DNA of 64,000 nucleotides, taken from positions 1-64,000 of the forward strand of contig NZ_JACHZB010000007.1 of assembly GCF_014193255.1 (NCBI RefSeq), in the 5' to 3' direction. The notes under the pieces were generated by a model. That model did no database searches, was not told where the DNA came from, and saw only the letters and a list, made by a program, of their open reading frames with translations. Below, piece by piece: positions 1 through 8,996 of the stretch (positions within the stretch are counted from its first letter, which is position 1; the number at the start of each line of letters is the position of its first letter). The stretch comes from Rhizobium sp. BK196 (GTDB taxonomy: Bacteria > Pseudomonadota > Alphaproteobacteria > Rhizobiales > Rhizobiaceae). The translations under genes were made by a program, and so were the position numbers.

Positions 1-25
1 GGTTCAAATCCTGACCCCGCAACCA
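1..25 (+). tRNA. 3' end of a tRNA, probably initiator tRNA-Met (partial)
   Basis: The window opens inside a tRNA. A T-arm (GG-TTCAAAT-CC), a 3' acceptor strand CCCCGCA and a final ACCA are readable, ending at position 25. The T-loop and the CCCCGCAACCA end match the E. coli initiator tRNA, where A72 is unpaired with C1. The 5' half and anticodon lie outside the window, so the isotype is an inference. Confidence 0.7.
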
Positions 26-63
26 CCGACACCTGAATATTTTGCCATTCAAGTCGCTTCAAC

Positions 64-98
64 AAAAGCTCCTCCGCGTAAGCGTCGAGGAGCTTTTT
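64..98 (+). terminator. Rho-independent terminator of the tRNA
   Basis: AAAAGCTCCTC at 64-74 pairs with GAGGAGCTTTT at 87-97 and runs into a T tract. It lies 40 bases after the tRNA end and reads as its terminator. Confidence 0.85.
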
Positions 99-253
99 TG
101 TTTCTGCTCCGTCTCAAGTTCGCCAGCGCGACGCTTCTCCAGATAGTCGTGACGCTGCAACGCCGCGAACCGCTTCTCCATAAGCGGCGCCGATTCCCGT
201 CTGGCATCCGCAAGCCGACGCTGGCATAAATGAGCTTCATTGAGGGAGGCATC

Positions 254-1027
254 ATGATGCAGAAGAACGCACCGGACTTCAGCCTTGCGGGCAAGGTGAC
301 TTTGGTGACGGGAGCGAGCCGCGGCATCGGTCGAGCTTGCGCAGTCGCCTGTGCCGCAGCGGGCTCCGATATTATTTTAGGAGTCCGTGATGTCGCAGCC
401 TCGGCGGGCCTGATTGCGGAACTCGAAGGCGCGGGACGAAAAGTTCTTCCTGTTGAACTGGACATTCCCAATAAGGCCCATATCGCCCAAGCCGTCGATG
501 CGGCGCTTGCCAGGTTCGGTCGGATCGACATCCTCGTCAACAACGTCGGCGTGGCTCCCGGCAATCTCGCGGAACTCGTTGAGGAGAAGGACCTTGACGA
601 GATACTCGATGTCAACATCAAGGGCACCTTTCTGATGACGCAGGCAGTTGGCCGTCAGATGATCAAGCGCAATGGGGGCCGGATCATCAGCATCAGCTCA
701 CAGGCCGGTACCGTGGCACTGCGTGGCGAGGCAATCTATTGCATGAGCAAGGCGGCAATTAATCATCTTACGCGCTGCCTCGCAGCCGAATGGGCACGCT
801 ACAATGTCACCGTAAATACCGTATCGCCGACGTTCATCCACACCGATGGTACGGCACCTTTCCTATCCGATGCCGACAATCGCAAAGCGACGCTCGGTCA
901 CATCCCGCTCGGCCGGATCGGTGAAACCGACGATGTGGTGGGTGCCGTAGTCTTCCTTGCATCACCGGCCGCGAGCCTAATCACCGGCGCGAACCTGCTG
1001 GTGGACGGTGGATGGTCCGTCGCCTGA
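254..1027 (+). CDS. SDR family NAD(P)-dependent oxidoreductase
   Basis: Short-chain dehydrogenase of about 257 residues with a full Rossmann fold. Visible motifs are the cofactor glycine motif TGASRGIG near the N-terminus, NNVG (the NNAG position), catalytic Ser in SISSQAG, and YCMSK for the Tyr-xxx-Lys pair. The C-terminal DGGW is typical of the glucose/gluconate dehydrogenase-like branch. An in-frame ATG exists at 230, but the GGGAGG at 244-249 fits a start at 254 or, with better spacing, 257. It precedes a sugar ABC operon on the same strand by about 450 bases, so a sugar or polyol substrate is inferred, not shown. Confidence 0.88.
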   Translation: MMQKNAPDFSLAGKVTLVTGASRGIGRACAVACAAAGSDIILGVRDVAASAGLIAELEGAGRKVLPVELDIPNKAHIAQAVDAALARFGRIDILVNNVGVAPGNLAELVEEKDLDEILDVNIKGTFLMTQAVGRQMIKRNGGRIISISSQAGTVALRGEAIYCMSKAAINHLTRCLAAEWARYNVTVNTVSPTFIHTDGTAPFLSDADNRKATLGHIPLGRIGETDDVVGAVVFLASPAASLITGANLLVDGGWSVA

Positions 1028-1475
1028 GGCTGAGGCGCGCCTGCAGCATAGTCTTATGAAGACGGATCGCTAACGTCATCAGCAAAGGCGAAAGCGATCT
1101 AAGATCGTCGAACAGTATTGACTGGAGCACAATGCCTGTGCCCGCCCACTGGCGCAAAGCGGAAATTATCTCCTTTCGGTCCAAGGCTTGCAGCCAACAG
1201 CCTACGTGTGATCAGGCCCCCGACAACTAGATCCAGCTGAAAGCCTCCCACATGCGAAGCTTTTGCAGTAGTGCCGCGGGCGGACTTGACCCAGCATCGA
1301 CATGTTTCGATCGGCATTAATATTACTATTTACTAATTTAGATTCTGGTATACCGTCGTGTTGCGATCGGCACACGTGCCACACGTCGCTTCGCGACGGA
1401 CCTTGGAGGGGCGCGCATTCGGCCGGCCGTAGTCGCGAACGGGCCCTCGCAACAGCGGCCCTTGGGAGGAGTATT
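1028..1475 (+). promoter_or_regulatory. Upstream region of the sugar ABC operon
   Basis: This 448-base stretch holds no convincing gene; small reading frames on both strands have no recognisable domains. Near the operon it contains two short dyads, GGCAC-AC-GTGCC at 1369-1380 and CGTCGC-TTC-GCGACG at 1384-1398, and a ribosome binding site GGGAGGA at 1464-1470. The AT-rich part around 1315-1350 probably contains the promoter, but no clear -35/-10 pair could be chosen. Confidence 0.4.
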
Positions 1476-2441
1476 ATGAAACAGCTGAAACGGAAAAGTG
1501 CAGCCTTGTTTTTCGCCGCGTTGATGCTGAGTGCGGCGCCGATGGCTGCATCTCATGCCGCCGACAAGCCGACACTCGCATTCGTCGTCAATGGAGCATC
1601 CGATTTCTGGAAAGCAGCCGAGGCGGGGGTGAAGAAGGCGCACGGCGAGATGCCAGACTACAACATGGAACTGAAATATCCTGAGCAGGCGGCCGTCGCC
1701 ATTCAGCAGCGTCTCATGGAAGATCTCGTCAGCGCCGGCGTCAAGGGGATCATGGTCTCCGCTGTCGATCCCAAGACCCAGACGGACGGCCTCAACAAGA
1801 TTGGCTCCCAGACTGCTCTCTTCACCACCGACAGCGATGCGCCGAAGACCAACCGCGTGGCCTATATCGGTTCTTCAAACGTCGACGCCGGCAAACAGGC
1901 CGCCGAAATCGCCAAGAAGGCAATGCCGGACGGTGGTAAGTGCATGGGCTTCGTTGGTCTCCTGGGCGCCGATAACGCCCGCGAGCGCATCGAAGGGATG
2001 AAGGAGGGGCTCAAGGGTACCAAGATCGAGCTGGTCGATGTTCGCGGTGACGACATCGACCAGACGCGCGCCAAGAAGAACGTAGAGGATGCGTTGGTAG
2101 CCAGCCCCGACTTAACCTGCATGGTCGGCTTCTACTCCTACAACACACCGCGCATCTATGAGGCGCTGCGCGATGCAGGCAAACTCGGCCAAATCACCGT
2201 CGTCGGCTTTGATGACGATCCGATCACGCTCGGCGGCGTCAAGGAAGGTACGATTGCGGCAACCGTCGTGCAGCAGCCGTTCGAATGGGCCTATCAAGGC
2301 ATGAAGTTGATGGCCGCCTACCTCAAGGGCGACAAGTCCGGCATTCCCGCCGACGGCTTGATCATCATCCCGACGGTGATCATCGGTAAGGATGACGTCG
2401 ACAAGTATGCTGCCAACTTGAAGGCCATGGCTGGAAAATAA
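1476..2441 (+). CDS. Sugar ABC transporter substrate-binding protein (RbsB/XylF-like)
   Basis: Periplasmic binding protein of 321 residues. It starts with a basic signal peptide (MKQLKRKS, then a hydrophobic stretch) cleaved near SHA-ADK. The mature part begins LAFVVNGASDFWKAAEAG, the usual start of type I periplasmic sugar-binding folds, and contains TTDSDAP and GFDDDP motifs seen in ribose/xylose-type binders. The ATG at 1476 follows GGGAGGA by 5 bases; an upstream in-frame start at 1302 would destroy the signal peptide. It is the first gene of a binding protein-ATPase-permease operon. The ligand cannot be read from sequence. Confidence 0.92.
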   Translation: MKQLKRKSAALFFAALMLSAAPMAASHAADKPTLAFVVNGASDFWKAAEAGVKKAHGEMPDYNMELKYPEQAAVAIQQRLMEDLVSAGVKGIMVSAVDPKTQTDGLNKIGSQTALFTTDSDAPKTNRVAYIGSSNVDAGKQAAEIAKKAMPDGGKCMGFVGLLGADNARERIEGMKEGLKGTKIELVDVRGDDIDQTRAKKNVEDALVASPDLTCMVGFYSYNTPRIYEALRDAGKLGQITVVGFDDDPITLGGVKEGTIAATVVQQPFEWAYQGMKLMAAYLKGDKSGIPADGLIIIPTVIIGKDDVDKYAANLKAMAGK

Positions 2442-2444
2442 CCT

Positions 2445-2477
2445 CTTTCGCGGCGGCACTCACCGCCGCCGCGAAAG
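2445..2477 (+). other. Intercistronic hairpin after the binding-protein gene
   Basis: CTTTCGCGGCGGC at 2445-2457 pairs perfectly (13 bp) with 2465-2477 over a 7-base loop. There is no T tract, so it is more likely an mRNA 3' stabiliser or partial attenuator than a full terminator. It would favour the binding-protein message over the ATPase and permease. Confidence 0.75.
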
Positions 2478-2515
2478 GCATTCGTGCCGACAGCATCAGT
2501 AGCCATGGACAGCCG

Positions 2516-4057
2516 ATGAACCATAGTTTCGATATCCCTCCGCAGGGCGTGCCCGGAACGCCATTCCTTTCGCTTTCCGGTGTTGGCAAGACCTATCCAG
2601 GTGTCGTTGCGCTCGAGGGCCTATCAATGGACATCATGCCAGGCGAGGTCATCGGCCTTGTCGGCGAAAACGGGGCTGGGAAATCGACGCTGATGAAGAT
2701 TCTCGGCGGTGTGGTCGCACCGGATCGGGGCACGATCCTGCTCGACGGGGCAGAACTTCGTTCCCTCACTGTGGAATCGAGCATCTCGTCCGGCATCGCC
2801 TTCGTACATCAGGAACTCAATCTCTTTGAGAATCTCGACGTCGCTGCCAATATCTTCCTAGGGCGCGAACCGCTGAAGGCGGGACCTCTTAAGCTCGTCG
2901 ATCGCGATCGACTAAGGGACATGGTGAAGCCGCTCTTGAGGCGCGTGGGCGCGCATTTTTCCGCCGACACACCCGTGGCGTCGCTTTCGCTGGCCGAGCA
3001 GCAGATGGTGGAAATCGCCAAGGCGCTGTCCATCAACGCGAGGCTCGTCATCTTCGACGAACCCACTTCCAGCCTGCCGCTGGCTGAAACCGAGCGGCTG
3101 CTCAACATCATCAAATTGCTGAAGGCGGATGGCATCAGCGTTATTTTCATCTCGCATCGGCTCCACGAGGTTGAGCGCGTAGCCGACCGGGTCGTCGTAC
3201 TCCGTGACGGCGCGCTTGTGGGCACGCTCGCCAAGAAGGACATCGGCCACGACCAGATGGTCAAGCTGATAATTGGCCGGATGCTTGCGGCCCGTACCGC
3301 AAAGCCGCAGCGCTCACCCGGCTCAGTTGCGCTGAAGATAAGTGCCGTGCGCACCGAGGCCTATCCCAGCCGCCCGGTTGATTTGGAAATCAGGTATGGA
3401 GAAATCCTGGGGCTCGCTGGTCTCGTGGGGTCCGGCCGTACCGAGCTTGCCAGAGTGCTCTTTGGCATTGATCGCAGTTACGGCGGAGTCATCCTGCAGG
3501 ACGGGCAGGAAATCGCAGTCCATTCCGCGCGGGACGCCGTTGCTCGCGGCATTTTCCTGGTGCCGGAGGATCGAAAGCGTAACGGCATTCTTCTTGATTT
3601 CCCTATCGCCCAGAACATAACCCTTGCCGATCTCCCCATGCTCGCCAACCGCTTCATACTTTCCGCCGAGCGGGAGACGGCGGCGGCCGAAAAGCAGCGC
3701 GTTCGCCTCGGCATCAAGGCGCCCTCTGTTTCGAGCCGAACCGGCACTCTGTCCGGCGGCAACCAGCAGAAAGTGGTGCTTGCCAAATGGCTGTCGATGA
3801 GTCCGAAGGTGATGATCTTCGACGAGCCGACACGCGGCATCGATATCGGCGCGAAGAACGAGATCTACGGCCTGATGCGGGCGCTTGCCGATGCCGGTGT
3901 CGCGATCCTGATGATCTCCAGCGACATGGAAGAGGTGATCGGCGTTTCTGACCGCATTGCCGTCATGCATGAGGGCCAGATCGCCGGCATTCTCGATGAG
4001 GACGAATTCAGTCAGGAAAGCGTCCTTTTGCTTGCTGTCGGCAAACGCGTAAAATAG
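2516..4057 (+). CDS. Sugar ABC transporter ATP-binding protein (RbsA/MglA family)
   Basis: Double-ATPase subunit of 513 residues, the normal size for the family. The first domain has Walker A GENGAGKST, a signature-like LSLAEQQMVEIAKAL and Walker B RLVIFDEPT. The second has the degenerate Walker A GLVGSGRTE, signature LSGGNQQKVVLAKWL and Walker B VMIFDEPTRG, the standard RbsA asymmetry in which only one site is fully canonical. It couples ATP hydrolysis to sugar import with the adjacent permease and binding protein. The ribosome binding site is weak, fitting lower expression than the binding protein. Confidence 0.95.
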   Translation: MNHSFDIPPQGVPGTPFLSLSGVGKTYPGVVALEGLSMDIMPGEVIGLVGENGAGKSTLMKILGGVVAPDRGTILLDGAELRSLTVESSISSGIAFVHQELNLFENLDVAANIFLGREPLKAGPLKLVDRDRLRDMVKPLLRRVGAHFSADTPVASLSLAEQQMVEIAKALSINARLVIFDEPTSSLPLAETERLLNIIKLLKADGISVIFISHRLHEVERVADRVVVLRDGALVGTLAKKDIGHDQMVKLIIGRMLAARTAKPQRSPGSVALKISAVRTEAYPSRPVDLEIRYGEILGLAGLVGSGRTELARVLFGIDRSYGGVILQDGQEIAVHSARDAVARGIFLVPEDRKRNGILLDFPIAQNITLADLPMLANRFILSAERETAAAEKQRVRLGIKAPSVSSRTGTLSGGNQQKVVLAKWLSMSPKVMIFDEPTRGIDIGAKNEIYGLMRALADAGVAILMISSDMEEVIGVSDRIAVMHEGQIAGILDEDEFSQESVLLLAVGKRVK

Positions 4058-4099
4058 CCGCCGCGGCACTATAATCAGGTATCGGGGAATGGGTCTCGA

Positions 4100-5125
4100 A
4101 TGATCAAAAAAGATCTTGGACTGCTGCTTTTGATCGTCGTCGTCGGCATCGTCGTCGCCATCATCAATCCGCGCTTCCTGCTGCCGATCAATCTGGCGAA
4201 TACCGCCAACCTGATCGGTCTGTTCGGCATCCTGTCGATTGGCCAGGCCTACGTCATTATTACAGGCGGTATCGAACTTTCCGTGGGTTCGCTCGTCGCG
4301 CTTCTTGGTGTGCTGTTTGTCGATTTCATCGCGGTCCAGGATATGCCATGGATGCTGGCGCTACCACTCATTTTAGTGCTCGGCGCGGCCATAGGCGCCA
4401 TTCACGGCTGGCTGATCACCCGGCTGAACCTGCAACCCTTCGTCGTCACTCTCTGCGGCCTCCTTATCTATCGCGGGGCGGCGCGCTTCTATACGGCCGA
4501 CGGAACGGCGGGTTTTGCGTTCGGCCAAAATTTCCCGGACCTCGAGTTCATGACCGCCGGACGGTTCTACGGCGTTCCCAACACCTTCATAGCGCTCGTC
4601 ATCATTTCCGTGGTCATGTGGGTGGTGCTGCATCGCTCCGTCTTCGGGCGTTATCTTTACGCAATCGGCAAGAACGAGGAGGCGGCCCGCTATTCCGGTA
4701 TCCGCACCGGCCGAATGGTGATGTCGGCCTATGTCATCTGCGGACTGCTTACGGCGCTCGCGGCAATCTATTTTGCCATGTATACACGCTCGATCTCCCC
4801 GGCCAGCCATGGCCAGTTCTATGAACTCTACGCGATTGCCGCTGCCGTACTCGGTGGCTTTTCGCTCCGCGGCGGCGAGGGATCGATCGTTGGCGTCGTG
4901 CTCGGAACGGTCCTGCTCCAGGAGTTGCAGAACCTCGTGAATCTGCTTGGTATCCCCTCGTCGCTGAATTTCGCCGTCATGGGTGGCGTGATCCTCATCG
5001 GCGTACTGGTCGACCAACAATGGAACGCGATCCGCGCACATCGCCGCCTCATCTCAGCCGCCCGGCAGACTGAAGCGCGTGCTTCGGACGAAGGCAAATT
5101 GCCGGCGGTTGCCAATCAGGACTAG
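4100..5125 (+). CDS. Sugar ABC transporter permease (RbsC-like)
   Basis: Inner-membrane permease of 341 residues with about ten hydrophobic segments. It has the family features GQAYVIITGGIELSVGS near residue 55 and a cytoplasmic loop with GKNEEAARYSGI, the equivalent of the EAA-type coupling region in ribose/xylose permeases. It follows the ATPase gene by 42 bases, is the last gene of the operon, and is followed by a terminator at 5172. Confidence 0.94.
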   Translation: MIKKDLGLLLLIVVVGIVVAIINPRFLLPINLANTANLIGLFGILSIGQAYVIITGGIELSVGSLVALLGVLFVDFIAVQDMPWMLALPLILVLGAAIGAIHGWLITRLNLQPFVVTLCGLLIYRGAARFYTADGTAGFAFGQNFPDLEFMTAGRFYGVPNTFIALVIISVVMWVVLHRSVFGRYLYAIGKNEEAARYSGIRTGRMVMSAYVICGLLTALAAIYFAMYTRSISPASHGQFYELYAIAAAVLGGFSLRGGEGSIVGVVLGTVLLQELQNLVNLLGIPSSLNFAVMGGVILIGVLVDQQWNAIRAHRRLISAARQTEARASDEGKLPAVANQD

Positions 5126-5171
5126 GTCGGTGGATGAGACCAGTGTATCAGGCTTGCCGGTAGGACAAAAT

Positions 5172-5196
5172 AGCCCGCGACAAGCGGGCTTTTTTG
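5172..5196 (+). terminator. Rho-independent terminator of the sugar ABC operon
   Basis: AGCCCGC at 5172-5178, loop GACAA, GCGGGCT at 5184-5190, then six T. On the minus strand the same hairpin is followed by ATTTTG, so it may also stop transcripts from gabD arriving from the other side. Confidence 0.9.
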
Positions 5197-5266
5197 TTGG
5201 TAACTTGAGAGGGATGCGTCGGCGACCAGAGCCAGGCATTCACGCGTAAAGTGATCAACAACAGTC

Positions 5267-6745
5267 TTAAATGCTCAGGCACAGATACTTAATCTCGAGG
5301 TAGTCCTCGATGCCGTATTTCGATCCCTCGCGACCTTGGCCGGATTGCTTTATGCCGCCAAAGGGGGCGACCTCCGTGGAGATGAGGCCGGTATTGATGC
5401 CTACCATGCCGTATTCCAGGGCTTCGGCTACCCGGAAGATTTTCGACATATCTTTCGAGTAGAAATAAGACGCCAGGCCAAATTCGGTATTATTGGCCAT
5501 TTCGATAACGTCTTCTTCCGTTTCGAACTCGAAGAGCGGCGCCACAGGACCGAAGGTTTCCTCACGGGCGACCTTCATGTTCGTGGTTACGCCTGTCAAC
5601 ACCGTTGGCTGGAAGAACAGCCCTCCGCGCGCGTCCCTTTTGCCGCCAAGTGCCACTTCCGCACCCTTCGATACGGCGTCGGAAACGTGCTCCTCGACCT
5701 TTTCCAGAGCCTTTTGCGTAATTAGCGGTCCGGCGTTGACGCCTGCCTCGAAGCCGTCGCCCACCTTCATGGATGCAACCTTTTCCGAGAGTCTTTTCGC
5801 AAAAGCATCATAAACGCCGGACTGGACGTAGAAACGGTTGGCGCATACACAGGTCTGTCCGTTGTTGCGGTATTTCGAAACCATCGCGCCTTCTACTGCG
5901 GCGTCCAGATCCGCATCGTCGAACACGATGAAGGGCGCGTTGCCGCCCAGTTCCAGACCGAGCTTCATGATCTGGTCCGCGCCCTGGCGCATGAGGATTT
6001 TGCCGACATTGGTGGAGCCGGTGAATGTCAGCTTGCGGACCTTGTCGTTTTCCGTGAACTCCTTGCCGACAGACGAGGAATCCGTCGAGAGAACAATATT
6101 AAATATACCGGCGGGCAACCCAGCGCGTTCTGCCAGAACAGCGAGAGCCAAGGCAGAAAGCGGCGTTTCCGCAGCCGGTTTGGACACCATCGCACATCCC
6201 GCGGCAACGGCCGGAGCAAATTTGCGGGCCAGCATCGCATTGGGAAAGTTCCAAGGCGTGATAGAGGCCACGACGCCGACCGGTTGCTTAAGAATGATGA
6301 TGCGCTTGTCCTGTTGATGGCCGGGGATGGTGTCGCCATAGACGCGCTTGGCCTCTTCACCGAACCATTCCACATAAGAAGCGCCGTAGAGGATCTCGCC
6401 TTTCGCTTCGGCCAATGGCTTGCCCATTTCCATGGTCAGAATGGCTGCGAGGTCGTCAGCATTTGCTACCAGAAGGTCGAACAATTTGCGAAGAACAGCC
6501 GCGCGTTCCTTGCCGGTCTTCGCGGCCCAGAGCTTCTGCGCCCTGTAGGCCGCTTCGATGCAGCGCGCGGCCTCCTCGCGACCCATGTCGGGAAGGGTCG
6601 CGACCAATTCACCCGTAGAGGGGTTGGTTACGTCGAAGGTCTTGCCGCTATCGCTCACAGCCACCCACTTGCCGGCAATCAGCGTCTTGTCGGTCGCAAG
6701 GGACGGGTCCTTGAGCATCGATACGAGTTTTTGCGAAATCGTCAT
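5267..6745 (-). CDS. gabD: Succinate-semialdehyde dehydrogenase
   Basis: Aldehyde dehydrogenase superfamily protein of 492 residues that oxidises succinate semialdehyde to succinate, the second step of GABA catabolism. Visible are the cofactor-binding FTGSTNVGK, the LELGGNAPFIVF block holding the general-base Glu, the catalytic Cys in GQTCVCANRFYVQ, and EETFGPVAPLF. The ATG at 6745 follows GGAGG at 6755-6759; a longer in-frame extension to 6823 overlaps gabT and is not needed. The gene starts 4 bases after the gabT stop, so the two form one operon. NADP versus NAD use is not decided here. Confidence 0.95.
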   Translation of the reverse strand: MTISQKLVSMLKDPSLATDKTLIAGKWVAVSDSGKTFDVTNPSTGELVATLPDMGREEAARCIEAAYRAQKLWAAKTGKERAAVLRKLFDLLVANADDLAAILTMEMGKPLAEAKGEILYGASYVEWFGEEAKRVYGDTIPGHQQDKRIIILKQPVGVVASITPWNFPNAMLARKFAPAVAAGCAMVSKPAAETPLSALALAVLAERAGLPAGIFNIVLSTDSSSVGKEFTENDKVRKLTFTGSTNVGKILMRQGADQIMKLGLELGGNAPFIVFDDADLDAAVEGAMVSKYRNNGQTCVCANRFYVQSGVYDAFAKRLSEKVASMKVGDGFEAGVNAGPLITQKALEKVEEHVSDAVSKGAEVALGGKRDARGGLFFQPTVLTGVTTNMKVAREETFGPVAPLFEFETEEDVIEMANNTEFGLASYFYSKDMSKIFRVAEALEYGMVGINTGLISTEVAPFGGIKQSGQGREGSKYGIEDYLEIKYLCLSI

Positions 6746-6749
6746 GGGA

Positions 6750-8030
6750 TCAAGCCTCCGAAGCACATTCACGCAGCGTCGTTTCGAGAATGGAAAGCGC
6801 TTCGTTGAAAACATCGTCTTCAATGGTAATAGGCGCGAGGAAGCGGATCACATTCCCGTATACACCGCAGGTCAGCAAAATCAGCCCCTTCTGCAAAGCG
6901 CGCTCACGCACCTTATTGGTGAAATCGGCATTTGGCATTTTCGTTCCGGGCAGGTTGAACTCGATGGCATTCATGAAACCCGGCCCACGAATATCGGCAA
7001 TCTGCGGAACGCCGTCACGCAGCGATTGAAGCTTCTGCTTCAGGCGATTGCCGAGCGAGGTCGCCCGTTCGTTGAGGTTTTCCTCCTCAATGACGTCCAG
7101 GACGGCATTGCCCGCGGCAATGCCGATCGGGTTGCCGCCATAGGTGCCTCCGAGACCACCGGGGCCTGGTGCGTCCATGATCTCTGCGCGGCCCGTAACG
7201 GCTGCAATAGGGAAGCCGCCGCCAAGACCCTTGGCCATGGTGGTGATGTCGGCCACGACGCCGAAATGCTCCATGGCAAACAGTTTTCCCGTGCGGGCAA
7301 AACCGGTCTGGACTTCGTCCGCAATCAGCAGAATCCCATGCTTATCGGCAATCTCCCGCAGCTTCTGCATGAACGTGCGCGGAACTTCATAGAAGCCCCC
7401 TTCACCCTGCACCGGCTCGACGATGAAGGCAGCGACACGGCTCGGATCGACATCGGCCTTGAACATCTTGTCCAGAATGGCGAGGGAATCCTCGATGGTC
7501 TGACCGTGCAGTTCGACCGGGAATGGAACGTGGAAGACGTCGGGCACCATGGGGCCGAAGCCGTTCTTGTAAGGCACGACTTTTCCTGTCAGCGACATGC
7601 CCATGAAGGTACGTCCGTGGAAACCGCCGGTGAAGGCGATAACTGCAGAGCGATTGGTGGCCGCGCGGGCGATCTTGACGGCATTCTCGACGGCTTCCGC
7701 GCCTGTTGTGACGAAGATGGTCTTCTTCTTGAAATCCCCGGGGACGAGATGGTTCAGGCGCTCGGCCAGACGCACATAGTTTTCGTAGGGTACGACCTGA
7801 TGGCAGGTGTGGGTGAAATGATCGAGCTGATCTTTGACGGCAGCGATCACTTTGGGATGCCGGTGGCCGGTGTTGACCACGGCGATGCCCGCTGCAAAAT
7901 CGATATAACGGCGACCTTCAACATCCCAGAGCTCAGCATTTTGCGCCTTATCGGCGTAAATCTGTGTCGTGACGCCGACGCCGCGAGATATCGCGTCCGT
8001 GCGGCGCGAAGCAATTTCAAGATTCTGCAT
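6750..8030 (-). CDS. gabT: 4-aminobutyrate aminotransferase
   Basis: Class III PLP-dependent aminotransferase of 426 residues that moves the amino group of GABA to 2-oxoglutarate, giving succinate semialdehyde for the downstream gabD product. Recognisable blocks are TTGAEAVENAVKIAR, FTGGFHGRTFMGMSLTGK, the FIVEPVQGEGGF segment, LLIADEVQTGFARTG with the PLP-binding Asp, and MAKGLGGGFP with the Schiff-base Lys. It is first in the gabT-gabD operon and diverges from a MerR-XRE-cupin regulator across a 102-base promoter region. Confidence 0.95.
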   Translation of the reverse strand: MQNLEIASRRTDAISRGVGVTTQIYADKAQNAELWDVEGRRYIDFAAGIAVVNTGHRHPKVIAAVKDQLDHFTHTCHQVVPYENYVRLAERLNHLVPGDFKKKTIFVTTGAEAVENAVKIARAATNRSAVIAFTGGFHGRTFMGMSLTGKVVPYKNGFGPMVPDVFHVPFPVELHGQTIEDSLAILDKMFKADVDPSRVAAFIVEPVQGEGGFYEVPRTFMQKLREIADKHGILLIADEVQTGFARTGKLFAMEHFGVVADITTMAKGLGGGFPIAAVTGRAEIMDAPGPGGLGGTYGGNPIGIAAGNAVLDVIEEENLNERATSLGNRLKQKLQSLRDGVPQIADIRGPGFMNAIEFNLPGTKMPNADFTNKVRERALQKGLILLTCGVYGNVIRFLAPITIEDDVFNEALSILETTLRECASEA

Positions 8031-8085
8031 GATGGTATGGTCCCCTGAGTTATCGCATTTTTACGAGCGTAATCGCCTTATAAAT

Positions 8086-8115
8086 ATTATCTACATTTTT
8101 TCTGTAGGTTTTCAA
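8086..8115 (-). promoter_or_regulatory. gabT promoter with MerR-type dyad in the spacer
   Basis: Reading the minus strand, TTGAAA at 8115-8110 and GATAAT at 8091-8086 form a -35/-10 pair with an 18-base spacer. Inside the spacer lies the inverted repeat CTACA-N7-TGTAG (8107-8091). A dyad within a long spacer is the hallmark of MerR-family control, and the divergent gene has a MerR-type DNA-binding domain. The match of operator to regulator is inferred. Confidence 0.7.
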
Positions 8116-8132
8116 CGTACCTTTTTGCAATT

Positions 8133-8996
8133 ATGAAGATTGACCAGAGGCACCACCAGAAGCGCCGGTTTATGGACATCATCCACCTCAAAATTGCTGA
8201 AGCCGCCCGCATGGCCGGGGTATCGGCTTCCACGCTACGGCTGTGGGAGCAACAGGGGTTGATCGAGCCCATCCGTACACGTTCGGGGCAGCGCCTTTAT
8301 GATAGAGCCCTTTTAGAGCGGCTGAAGACCATCAGTTGGTTGCGAAGCGAAAAGGGCCTCAATCCAGCTGCGATCAAGCAGGCGCTCACATTGGATGACA
8401 CGGCGGACCGCCAGTCCATCATGCCAATAGTAGAGGATCGCGAAGCCTCGGACCTGCCCATCGGTATGAAAGTACGTCATCTGCGGAAGAAGGCCGGCCT
8501 AACCTTGGAAACGGTGGCACGATCGACCGGCACGACGGTATCTGTCCTCTCCACTTTCGAGCGAACATCGCAAGGCATCTCTCTAACGGCGCTCCATAAT
8601 GTGGCCCAGTATCTGGGTACGACGATTGCGACCCTCAGCGGCCAGGGGAAATCTCGGCAGGGCGCATCATTGGTGCGGGATGGCCAGTGGACGACCTGGC
8701 CAACCACCGCTTCCGGCGTAACAATTCAGGTTCTTGCCGAAGGTAACAACCAGATGGAATGCCACCGCTTCGATCTGGCGCCCGGTGCATCCAGCGAAGG
8801 TGCTTATCAGCATGAGGGCGAAGAATTCATCCATGTGCTGACAGGTGGCCTGGAAATCATCCTCGATGGCGATCAGTTTCACGAGTTGCGTCCCGGCGAC
8901 AGCTTCTATTTCGACAGCAGCCGGTGGCACTCGTGGCGCAATAATTTCGATGGTCAGACGACACTGATCTGGATCAACACTCCTTCGACATTTTAA
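8133..8996 (+). CDS. MerR-XRE-cupin fusion transcriptional regulator
   Basis: A 287-residue protein with three recognisable parts. Residues about 17-85 form a MerR winged helix (LKIAEAARMAGVSASTLRL, then RLYDRALLERLK). Residues about 111-170 form an XRE/Cro-type helix-turn-helix (VRHLRKKAGLTLETVARST). Residues about 195-285 form a cupin with HEGEEFIHVL and RPGDSFYFDSSRWH. XRE-cupin regulators such as PuuR control putrescine/GABA catabolism in enterobacteria, which fits its place divergent from gabTD. The MerR part is extra. No good ribosome binding site precedes 8133; an ATG at 8172 (MDIIHLKIAEA) is an equally good start. Confidence 0.88.
   Translation: MKIDQRHHQKRRFMDIIHLKIAEAARMAGVSASTLRLWEQQGLIEPIRTRSGQRLYDRALLERLKTISWLRSEKGLNPAAIKQALTLDDTADRQSIMPIVEDREASDLPIGMKVRHLRKKAGLTLETVARSTGTTVSVLSTFERTSQGISLTALHNVAQYLGTTIATLSGQGKSRQGASLVRDGQWTTWPTTASGVTIQVLAEGNNQMECHRFDLAPGASSEGAYQHEGEEFIHVLTGGLEIILDGDQFHELRPGDSFYFDSSRWHSWRNNFDGQTTLIWINTPSTF

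Noticed and set aside
1099..1384. Two small minus-strand frames upstream of the sugar ABC operon
   Set aside because: They overlap each other in different frames and lack start signals or domain similarity.
5172..5190. CRISPR or array-like repeats near terminators
   Set aside because: Only single hairpins occur; no regularly spaced repeats with unique spacers were found anywhere.
1..5200. A tRNA-anchored genomic island starting at position 25
   Set aside because: No integrase and no direct repeat of the tRNA end were found in the window.
6558..8048. A 496-codon open frame on the plus strand opposite gabT
   Set aside because: It is the antisense shadow of gabT, which has strong family motifs; long antisense frames are common in high-GC genes.
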